DNA of 64,000 nucleotides. Source: Panulirus ornatus (taxonomy: Eukaryota > Arthropoda > Malacostraca > Decapoda > Palinuridae). Positions 55,536 through 64,000 of the stretch are shown one piece after another. The first letter of the stretch is position 1. Each line of letters starts with the position of its first letter. The stretch covers positions 47,927,954 to 47,991,953 of the forward strand of contig NC_092234.1 in assembly GCF_036320965.1 (NCBI RefSeq), in the 5' to 3' direction. The notes under the pieces are model-generated. The model saw only the letters and a list, made by a program, of their open reading frames with translations, made no database searches and was not told the origin of the DNA. Both the position numbers and the translations under genes were made by a program.

Positions 55536-55896
55536 AGCAGCCACCTGATCGTTCGTTCCCAGTGCCCACAGTGTGCACCGAGACATCTCGCGTGTGCCTA
55601 ATGTTCTCGCTCCAGGCGTGGATTCGGGCTTCCTCCTCTTTAGAGAGATGTAAAGAGCCGACCTTCATGGAACATAGGCGGGGGAGAAATATACAGCGCC
55701 CACAAGCGAAATTCTCCAAATGAAATGGCGGCGAGGAGGAGTAAAGAAAGAACACACACACACCCTCAAGATATCCCGAGGCACACTGAGGCGGATTGTT
55801 GATGCTCTCACTGTTAGAAACACACGAGTTCCTGAGGATGTACGATGATTTCACTCTTGAGAGCGTTATATTACACACACACACACACACACACTT

Positions 55897-55899
<3 letters not shown>

Positions 55900-55967
<68 letters not shown>
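55900..55967. repeat. (TA)n plus T-run
   Basis: A TA tract with a TATG interruption, then a T-run, adjoining a third dispersed repeat. Confidence 0.95.
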
Positions 55968-55970
<3 letters not shown>

Positions 55971-56125
55971 CTATGAGTCCGCGGGGAAAACGAAACACGA
56001 AAAGTTCCCAAGTGCACTTTCGTGTAATAATCATATCATCAGGGGAGACACAAGAGAGAAATATAACAGTCATTTGATATACATCGAAGAGACGAAGCTA
56101 GGACGCCATTTGGTAAACATGTATA
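55968..56125. mobile_element. Third dispersed repeat (CCTATGAGTCC family)
   Basis: CCTATGAGTCCGCGGGGAAA, GTTCCCAAGTGCACTTTCGTG, CATCAGGGGAGACACAAGAG and GCCATTTGGTAAACATG follow in order. Its first part also occurs, inverted, at 23968-24012. I recall this sequence from decapod genomes, but its class is unknown to me. It sits between (TA)n tracts. Confidence 0.55.
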
Positions 56126-56139
56126 TATATTTGGTAAAC

Positions 56140-56176
<37 letters not shown>

Positions 56177-56177
56177 A

Positions 56178-56394
56178 TATCCCTGGGGATATGGGAGAAA
56201 GAATACTTCCCACGGATTCCCTGCGTGCCATAGAAGGCAACAGAAGGGGGTTGGGAGCAGGGGGGCAGGAAATCCTCCCTTCCACTTTTTATTTACTTTT
56301 CCAGAAGGGCAGAGAAGGGGGCCAAGTAAAGGATTGTTCCACCTAACGCTCAGCCAACTGTTCTTGACGCTACCTCGCTAACGCGGGAAATATC

Positions 56395-56397
<3 letters not shown>
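56178..56397 (+). mobile_element. SINE-like element
   Basis: Starts ATCCCTGGGGATATGGG after a (GT)n run (56152-56176). It has GTGCCATAGAAGGCAAC, AGGAAATCCTCC and the terminal GCTACCTCGCTAACGCGGG with ATATCGAAT, then (AT)n to 56461. Confidence 0.75.

Positions 56398-56461
<64 letters not shown>
56396..56461. repeat. (AT)n microsatellite
   Basis: A pure AT tract following the SINE-like end. Confidence 0.95.
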
Positions 56462-56465
<4 letters not shown>

Positions 56466-57239
56466 TTTCTGGACATCATTTTTATGCTGAAAATCTCTGA
56501 AGTAACCATTAGATTCCAGTCAGTCAAACGTGAATATTATAATGAATAATGAAAGTAACTCTTGGTGAATAATAAATACGATAGTGAATGCTGTCGTTAA
56601 CCACCCGGTGAATGATAAACGAATGAACGAGTTAAACTGAAAGACATAGATGATGATGAATGACACATTAAGAATGAAGGGGAGTGTATGAATGAATGAA
56701 TGAGAGGTACTTGAACGGTCATCAGTGAGGGGAAACCATTACTCATGAGTGAATAGTGTAAATGAATAACGGTGAATCATGGGTTGTTACATGGTGAATA
56801 ATGGGGAACACGTGATTGTGAATGATGAAGTGAGACGCATGATGAATGACAGACATATTATGGAGATTATTAGATAAGACATGGGATGAATAAAGAGGGT
56901 CATCGATGAATGATGAAGAATGGCAACGGGAAGGATAGATAGATAGATAGATAGATGGATAGATGCAGAGTTGGTGATGAATAATGGAATAAGGTACTCG
57001 TGATGAATGACTGATACATTTTGGGTTGTTGAATGATGGAGTGAAGATAGATGAATGACTCACGGTGGATAATGTATAATGATGAAGGTGCCGGTACGTG
57101 ATGAATGACCTACGACCTTTGTCGTGTTTTGGGGCACGTGATGAATGATGTACGCCCGGCACGTGATGAATGAAGCACACCACGTGATGAGTAACTGCCT
57201 CGATAGTCGTGAATGAAGGACTTGAGGACAGGTATTGTG

Positions 57240-57556
57240 GAATGCGCTTCATCAGTAGCTGGGTAATGCGTGTGTGTGTGTGTGTGTGGAATGCGCTTCA
57301 TCAGTAGCTGGGTAATGCGTGTGTGTGTGTGGAATGCACTTCATCAGTAGCTGGGTAATGCGCGCGTGTGTGTGTGTGTGGAATGCGCTTCATCAGTAGC
57401 TGGGTAATGCGTGTGTGTGTGTGTTTGGAATGCGCTTCATCAGTAGCTGGGTAATGCGTGTGTGTGTGTGTGTGTGTATGTGGAATGCGCTTCATCAGTA
57501 GCTGGGTAATGCGTGTGTGTGTGTGTGTGGAATGCGCTTCGTCAGTAGCTGGGTAA

Positions 57557-57596
<40 letters not shown>

Positions 57597-57621
57597 ATGC
57601 ACTTCATCAGTAGCTGGGTAA

Positions 57622-57677
<56 letters not shown>

Positions 57678-57680
57678 CTC
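57240..57680. repeat. Compound minisatellite with embedded (GT)n
   Basis: Eight units of GGAATGCGCTTCATCAGTAG plus CTGGGTAATGCG, each followed by its own (GT)n of different length, the last running to about 57676. Unit bodies are nearly identical while the GT tracts vary, so unit length differs. Confidence 0.92.
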
Positions 57681-58074
57681 CCGCCCATTCCTTTATGAAT
57701 GGAGGCGATACGGTTGCCATGGCGACAGTGACGTCATCTGTGTACTCGCCCCCTCCCCTCCCCTCACCACCCTCCTCCCGTTCCCCTCCCAGGCCGGGTG
57801 TGGAGGCGGTTGCCATGGTGACGATGACGCCATATCAATGAGCTTTGTGGGAGCGGTGGGTTGAGGGAGGGAGGAAGGGAGGGAGGGATTGTTAACGTTG
57901 TTGACATAAACCCCCCCTCCTTCCCTCCCTCCCTCCCTCCTTTCCCTCCCTCCCCCCCAATACTTTTTTCTTTTCGTGAATGAAACGTGTGTGACGTGTG
58001 CTGGTTGCCGTGGCTACGACGATGACGTCACGAGGAAGGGATATTGGGGGTGGGGGAGTGGGAGTTTGTTGCTC

Positions 58075-59205
58075 TGACTGGGGTAATGGGGAGGAGGAGG
58101 AGGGGGGGATAAGTTGTGGGAAGGGGGGGTAAAGGGGAGGAGGAGGAGGTAAGTTGTGGGAAGGAGGGGGTAAAGGGGTAATGGGGAGGAGGAGGGGAGG
58201 GGTAAGTTGTGGGAAGGGGGGGTAATGGGGTAATGGGGAGGAGGAGGAGGGGGTAAGTTGTGGGAAGGAGGGGTAAAGGGGTAATGGGCAGGAGGAGGAG
58301 GGGGTAAGTTGTGGGAAGGAGGGGTAAAGGGGTAATGGGGAGGAGGAGGAGGAGGGGAGGTGGTAAGTTGTGGGAGGGGGGTAATGGGGAGGAGGAGGGG
58401 AGGGGGTAAGTTGTGGGAGGGGGGTAAAGGGGTAATGGGGAGGAGGAGGAGGAGGGGAGGGGGTAAGTTGTGGGAGGGGGGTAATGGGGAGGAGGAGGGG
58501 AGGGGGTAAGTTGTGGGAGGGGGGTAAAGGGGTAATGGGGAGGAGGAGGAGGGGGTAAGTTGTGGGAAGGGGGGTAAAGGGGTAATGGGGAGGAGGAGGA
58601 GGAGGGGAGGTGGTAAGTTGTGGGAGGGGGGTAATGGGGAGGAGGAGGGGAGGGGGTAAGTTGTGGGAGGGGGGTAAAGGGGTAATGGGGAGGAGGAGGA
58701 GGGGGGTAAGTTGTGGGAAGGGGGGTAAAGGGGTAATGGGGAGGAGGAGGAGGAGGGGAGGTGGTAAGTTGTGGGAGGGGGGGTAATGGGGAGGAGGAGG
58801 GGAGGGGGTAAGTTGTGGGAGGGGGGTAAAGGGGTAATGGGGAGGAGGAGGAGGGGGTAAGTTGTGGGAAGGGGGGTAAAGGGGTAATGGGGAGGAGGAG
58901 GAGGAGGGGAGGTGGTAAGTTGTGGGAGGGGGGTAATGGGGAGGAGGAGGGGAGGGGGTAAGTTGTGGGAGGGGGGTAAAGGGGTAATGGGGAGGAGGAG
59001 GAGGGGGGTAAGTTGTGGGAAGGGGGGTAAAGGGGTAATGGGGAGGAGGAGGAGGAGGGGAGGTGGTAAGTTGTGGGAGGGGGGTAATGGGGAGGGGGTA
59101 AGTTGTGGGAGGGGGGTAAAGGGGTAATGGGGAGGAGTGGGAAGGGGGTAATGGGGAGGAGGAGGAGGAGGGGGTTAGTTGTGGGAAGGGGGGGTAAAGA
59201 AGGAT
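58075..59205. repeat. G-rich minisatellite with ~151-bp higher-order unit
   Basis: About 22 units built on GGTAAGTTGTGGGA, GGGGGGTAATGGGGAGG and GGAGGAGG. A marker variant (GGTGGTAAGTTG) starts at 58358, 58608, 58759, 58910 and 59061; the last three spacings are 151 bases. The plus strand has continuous G3+ runs, so G-quadruplex potential is very high. Confidence 0.92.
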
Positions 59206-59269
59206 CTGGGGGGGGGGTAGACGTGTGCCGGCTGCCGGTCTGTAGGTGCATCGGGGGGGGGGGGTCGTA

Positions 59270-60590
59270 CTGTAGCCCTTGACCACGAAAGGTACGACCC
59301 TTGACCACGACCGGTACGACACTTGACCACGACCGGTACGACCCTTGACCACGACCGGTACGACCCTTGACCACGACCGGTACAACCCTTGACCACGACC
59401 GGTACGACCCTTGACCACGACCGGTACAACCCTTGACCACGAACGGTACGACCCTTGACCACGACCGGTACGACCCTTAAGTACATGATGATACGACCCT
59501 TGACCACGACCGGTACAACCCTTGACCACGAACGGTACGACCCTTGACCACGAACGGTACGACCCTTAAGTACATGATGATACGACCCTTGACCACGACC
59601 GGTACGACGCTTGACCACGACCGGTACAACCCTTGACCACGACCGGTACAACCCTTGACCACGAACGGTACGACCCTTGACCACGAACGGTACGACCCTT
59701 GACCACGACCGGTACAACCCTTGACCACGACCGGTACGACCCTTGACCACGGCGGTGCGACCCTTGACCACGACCGGTACGACCCTTGACCACGACCGGT
59801 ACAACCCTTGACCACGACCGGTACGACCCTTGACCACGGCGGTGCGACCCTTGACCACGACCGGTACGACCCTTGACCACGGCGGTGCGACCCTTGACCA
59901 CGGCGGTGCGACCCTTAACCACATGATGATACGACCCTTGACCACGACGGTACAACCCTTGACCACGAACGGTACGACCCTTGACCACGAACGGTACGAC
60001 CCTTGACCACGACCGGTACAACCCTTGACCACGACCGGTACAACCCTTGACCACGAACGGTACGACCCTTGACCACGACCGGTACGACCCTTGACCACGA
60101 ACGGTACGACCCTTGACCACGAACGGTACGACCCTTGACCACGACCGGTACGACCCTTGACCACGAACGGTACGACCCTTGACCACGAACGGTACGACCC
60201 TTGACCACGACGGTACAACCCTTGACCACGACCGGTACGACCCTTGACCACGACCGGTACGACCCTTAACCACGGCGGTGCGACCCTTAACCACATGATG
60301 ATACGACCCTTGACCACGACGGTACGACCCATAACCACGACCCTTGACCACACCAGTACGACCCTTGGGCCACGACGGTGGTACGACCCATAGCCACACG
60401 ATGATACGACCCTTGACCAATATAACGGTACGACCCTTAACTACGACGTTACGACCCTTAACTACGACGGCACGACCCTTAACTACGACGTTACGACCCT
60501 TAACTACGACGTTACGACCCTTAACGACGTTACGACCCTTAACTACGACGGCACGACCCTTAACTACGACGGTACGACCTTCAGTATTGG
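59270..60590. repeat. 22-bp minisatellite, about 60 copies
   Basis: Unit CGGTACGACCCTTGACCACG plus AC, with variants (CGAACGG, ACAACCC, GGCGGTGCG, an ATGATGATACG unit). It decays at the right edge into CGTTACGACCCTTAACTA units. No stop occurs in most units in any minus-strand frame, which produces long meaningless open frames. Confidence 0.95.
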
Positions 60591-61042
60591 TGGGATGGTC
60601 GCCCCCCCCCCAATCACCCAGTAGTCACGCACCATTTAGCCTGTCAGAGGGAAGTCCGTACGTCTGTGTGTGTGTGTGTGTGTGTGGTGTAGGATCCTAC
60701 CACTTAATACCCACTGTGTATCCTTCATGCAGCAGGCCATTCCCTGGCCTTGCTTACACAGTCAGTCCAGTGGGTGAGGTGAGGATGGGGCTCCTGCTTG
60801 CCTACCTGCGTATCATCTCAGAATTTCTCAGAATTCCCCCCCACCACGAAGACTTCCTTGGTGTGCCCTGCTTCAGTGTGTTTACCTGTTACCTTTCACG
60901 ACAACGAACCCGTGAGTTGAGGTGTGAATGACGCGTTGGCCAAACACCGAATGGGGTGTTATGTAGGCTGGTTGTAGTACTGTGTGATCCATGTGTCTGT
61001 GAAGTAGTTCTGACTGCGTCAGCGAAGTACAATGTAGACTAC

Positions 61043-61048
<6 letters not shown>

Positions 61049-61106
<58 letters not shown>
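61049..61106. repeat. (TA)n microsatellite
   Basis: A TA tract immediately before a SINE-like copy. Confidence 0.95.
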
Positions 61107-61109
<3 letters not shown>

Positions 61110-61352
61110 CCTTGGGGATAGAGGAGAAAGAATACTTCCCACGTATTCCCTGCGTGTCGTAGAAGGCGACTAAAAGGGGAGGGCGCGGGGGGCTGGAAAT
61201 CCTCCCCTCTCATCATTATTTTTTTCTTTTTTAATTTTCCAAAAGAAGGAACAGAGAAGGGGGCCAGGTGAGGATATTCCCTCAAAGGCCCAGTCCTCTG
61301 TTCTTAACGCTACCTTGCTAACGCGGGAAATGGCGAATAGTTTGAAAGAAAA

Positions 61353-61355
<3 letters not shown>
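61107..61355 (+). mobile_element. SINE-like element between two (TA)n tracts
   Basis: A full-length copy of the 3731 family: TATCCTTGGGGATAGAGG, GTCGTAGAAGGCGACTAAAA, GGCTGGAAATCCTCCCCT, then GCTACCTTGCTAACGCGGG, GGCGAATAG and an A-rich end that leads into (AT)n. Confidence 0.78.

Positions 61356-61411
<56 letters not shown>
61355..61411. repeat. (AT)n microsatellite
   Basis: An AT tract directly after the SINE-like A-tail. Confidence 0.95.
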
Positions 61412-61417
<6 letters not shown>

Positions 61418-61602
61418 ATTTGTGTGTGTGTGTGTTACCGGACTCCGCCCCTTCTCGAGGTTACACCGCGAACGAAGCCACCTGTGGCAGTACTTTCCCG
61501 CTGGGGGTACCAGTCTTGTGAAAGAAATCCTCACTTCAAAGGAGTGTACATTTCCTTGCTACTGGAAGCAGCGCAATGGTTATTAATGAAAATAAGATAC
61601 GC

Positions 61603-61603
<1 letters not shown>

Positions 61604-61662
<59 letters not shown>
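61604..61662. repeat. (TG)n microsatellite
   Basis: A pure TG tract of about 29 units abutting a CR1-like 3' end. Confidence 0.95.
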
Positions 61663-61663
<1 letters not shown>

Positions 61664-61740
61664 TTACTAATTGTACTGTAGGAGGAGGGGATTGTACGCT
61701 CGTGGGGCCCCATCTCTAAAATTTTTTCAATTGATGAATT
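61663..61740 (-). mobile_element. CR1-like LINE 3' end fragment
   Basis: TAATTGTACTGTAGGAGG and GGGGCCCCATCTCT match the segment at about 52545-52600 in the CR1-like relic, in the same orientation and next to a TG tract in both cases. Confidence 0.5.
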
Positions 61741-61984
61741 CATTTTTATTATTATCTTCAGTATATTGCCCACACTAACATGTACGTCATTCAGTGTAAT
61801 TCACTCCTCTGCTGCTCATACACTGCTAAGATACTTCATAACGTTCTTTTTTTTTTATAAATATATATATATATATATAAGCTCCTTGTATAATGTCATG
61901 TTACAGCGTGTGGGTGTTGTATCCTCGCATATATATATACAAGGCCTGTCCACCGTAGACTTTCTCAGAGTTTTTTGAAAGCAT

Positions 61985-62768
61985 AGGGGTTGTGATCTGG
62001 TCAGATGAAGGTTTGAAGGGTTGTGATCAGGTCAGGTGAAGGTTTGAAGGGTTTTGATCAGGTTAGGTGAAGGTTTAAAGGGTTGTGATCAGGTTAGGTG
62101 AAGGTTTGAGGGCTGTGATCAGATCAGGTGAAGGTTTAAAGGGTTGTGATCAGGTCAGGTGAAGGTTTGAGGGTTGTGATCAGGTCAGATGAAGGTTTGA
62201 GGGTTGTGATCAGGTCAGGTGAAGGTTTGAGGGTTGTGATCAGGTCAGATGAAGGTTTGAGGGTTGTGATCAGGTCAGGTGAAGGTTTAAAGGTTGTGAT
62301 CAGGTCAGATGAAGGTTTGAGGGTTGTGATCAGGTCAGGTGAAGGTTTGAGGGTTGTGATCAGGTCAGATGAAGGTTTGAGGGTTGTGATCAGGTCAGGT
62401 GAAGGTTTAAAGGGTTGTGATCAGGTGAAGTGAAGGGTTAAAGGGTTGTGATCAGGTCAGGTGAAGGTTTAAGGGTTGTGATCAAGTCAGGCGAAGGCTT
62501 AGAGGGTTGTGATCAGGTCAGGTGAAGGTTTAAAGGGTTGTGATCAGGTCAGATGAAGGCTTAAAGGGTTGTGATCAGGTCAGGTGAAGGTTTAAAGGTT
62601 GTGATCAGGTTAGGTGAAGGTTTAAAGGTTGTGATCAGGTCAGGTAAAGGTTTAAAGGGTTGTGATCAGGTCAGGTGAAGGCTTAAAGGGTTGTGATCAG
62701 ATCAGGTGAAGGTTTAAAGGGTTGTGATCAGGTCAGGTGAAGGCTTAAGGGTTGTGATCAGGTCACCC
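61985..62768. repeat. 30-bp minisatellite with 60-bp dimer
   Basis: Units GGTTGTGATCAGGTCAGGTG plus AAGGTTTGAG repeat about 25 times. In 62146-62400 units alternate strictly between AGGTCAGGTGAAGG and AGGTCAGATGAAGG, giving a 60-bp higher-order unit with perfect 30-bp spacing. Elsewhere units gain a base. Confidence 0.93.
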
Positions 62769-62769
62769 C

Positions 62770-63065
62770 CTTAGTGTACTGTCTGTCAAGGCCATGTTAA
62801 AGTTCTCTTGAGCCTTTCCCTCGTGCAACTCATCTCTCTCGATTGTGGGACCATCTTTGGTCGCCTCCTCCTCTACACCTCCGTTAGCTCTCTGTCTCTC
62901 CCTCCCTCTTGAAGTGCTGCCGGCGGCGGGAGGGAACCAGACTTGAGAAGCAGATCCTAGTTTTGAGAAGCAGATCCTAGTTTTGGCCCCACGTAGGATA
63001 TGAACAGCTGGCACGAACATTGTCCTCTCCCCCATGTACGTGAATGGTCCACGAAACATTCATTT
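62770..63065 (-). mobile_element. CR1-like LINE fragment
   Basis: The minus strand shows ILRGAKTRICFSKLGSASQVWF, comparable to the LHKAKTRICF part of the relic at 52.9 kb and typical RPKLEYASQVWSP. A 21-bp segment (GAGAAGCAGATCCTAGTTTTG) is duplicated in tandem at 62945-62986. Confidence 0.5.
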
Positions 63066-63950
63066 ACCTCAAGACAGCTATAAGTGACTTCTTCGTCAAC
63101 GCATCCAGTGTCGACGGGCACCCGAAGTCTGTTGTCTCTCACACACAGATGGCCAAGAACATACATACATACATACGACGTACTGGATGATATAGTCCCT
63201 TTTGAGGGCACTTTGAGTAATTGATGTGTGCCGGTGTCCCCGGCGGATAATTTTTTTTGCCACGTAATGTGCTCATCCTGTGAGCGGGAGCGCCAAAGGA
63301 TTACAGGGAGAAGGGGGAAGGGGTCACAAAGGGGTCTTCTTGCTCAGACCTCCCCTCGCTAGTGGGTTTAATATGACGTAAGATGTTACGATTCGTAGTT
63401 CAGTACATAACATGACCGTAGGCTCATATCGTAAGTTTTACCGAGTAGATGCAAAAAAAAAAAGAAAAAAAAGTGGCTTTTAAGCACTGTTGTAACCCAT
63501 CGTCAGCTACTTTTTTTTTTTTTATTTTTTACATGTACTCGGGTTGGATTTCGTCAACCTGTATATGTCAGGCCAACTTTGGCAGGGTTCATATTTTCCC
63601 CCATTTTGTAGGTTTGTTGCCATCCTAGTCGCATGGGACTAACCCCCACCCCCTCCCCCTCCCCCCCTCCCCAGCATGACTTTGGGACCATTATCGTACG
63701 CTAACATATTTAGGTAAGGGGTCTAGTCCTTCCAATAACTCATGTACAATTTTTTGTTTTATCTGTACGTTGGAGGCTCTCCAGTCACGGGCATAAGTCC
63801 ACATCGAAGGTCGGGCATTAAATGAGATATAGAGAGAATTATGAAACTAAAAAAAGGAAAAGACAAGGGAAAGTATTCATGAATTGTGGTGGAAGTGAAA
63901 AAACCCTGTCTTTTGAGATGTGCCAGGTTCATAGTTACTGGGAAAGCCAT
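63066..63950. other. No supported gene
   Basis: A segment at 63538-63585 (ACTCGGGTTGGATTTCGTCA) matches 53227 and is a dispersed repeat piece. A- and T-runs occur at 63453-63530. Nothing else is recognised. Confidence 0.4.
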
Positions 63951-63956
63951 GAGAAG

Positions 63957-63957
<1 letters not shown>

Positions 63958-64000
<43 letters not shown>
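63958..64000. repeat. (GA)n microsatellite, cut by window end
   Basis: A GA tract running to the last base. Confidence 0.95.

Noticed and set aside
55462..56073. Minus-strand frame of 203 codons
   Set aside because: It is a chance fusion of a dispersed repeat, an (AT)n tract and unrelated sequence; only the last part overlaps a Tc1-like relic, in another frame.
57892..60420. Very long minus-strand open frames (up to 545 codons; Pro/Leu-rich and VVKGRTGRGQ-type repeats)
   Set aside because: They are read-through of the G-rich and 22-bp minisatellites. The unit lacks stops in several frames and 22 is not a multiple of three, so all frames stay open. There is no start context, splice structure or domain.
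59270..60590. Regular 22-bp repeat considered as a CRISPR array
   Set aside because: Repeats are contiguous with no unique spacers, in an intron-containing animal genome; it is a minisatellite.

Overview
This is nuclear DNA from a multicellular animal, most likely a decapod crustacean. The genes are split by kilobase-scale introns with gt/ag borders. Roughly half the window is interspersed repeats, long (AT)n, (GT)n and (GA)n microsatellites, and minisatellites. The non-LTR element that dominates, with its tail motif, is one I associate with decapod genomes; that assignment is from memory and was not searched. Nothing bacterial, viral or CRISPR-like is present.

Three host genes can be supported. 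(1) At the left edge, on the minus strand, are three 5' coding exons of a 2',3'-cyclic-nucleotide 3'-phosphodiesterase (CNPase)-like gene: 7107-6802, 1582-1461 and 158 to beyond base 1. They give the N-terminal tail and the P-loop kinase-like domain. The phosphodiesterase domain lies outside the window. (2) At 29366-18934, also minus, is a complete four-exon gene for the Golgi small GTPase Arl1. All splice phases close and the product is 180 residues. (3) At 41189-41216, plus, is a probable first coding exon starting MALKELVGK. It has a consensus donor and a promoter-like upstream region, and I do not recognise the product.

Layout. 1-7.1 kb: CNPase introns filled with LINE and SINE-like copies joined through (AT)n tracts. 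7.2-16.4 kb: a recent LINE insertion with a target-site duplication, an older LINE, a decayed CR1-like LINE, a cluster of tRNA-derived SINEs and a terminal-inverted-repeat element. 17-29.4 kb: Arl1, with LINE and SINE copies in its introns. 29.4-41.1 kb: intergenic, with minisatellites, a candidate MEF2/CRE/TATA promoter near 33.1 kb, a LINE and SSRs. 41.2-57 kb: low-repeat sequence (intron of gene 3 or intergenic) with Tc1-like, RTE-like and CR1-like relics. 57-63 kb: a dense run of four different minisatellites, two with higher-order structure.

The most system-like feature is a retroelement network. An RTE-like LINE, in two 3'-UTR subfamilies, and a short SINE-like family share a 3'-terminal hairpin motif. 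Many copies of both lie inside (AT)n microsatellites, which suggests shared retrotransposition machinery and a preference for (TA)n targets. Several LINE copies keep long open frames that are almost identical, so the family was active recently.
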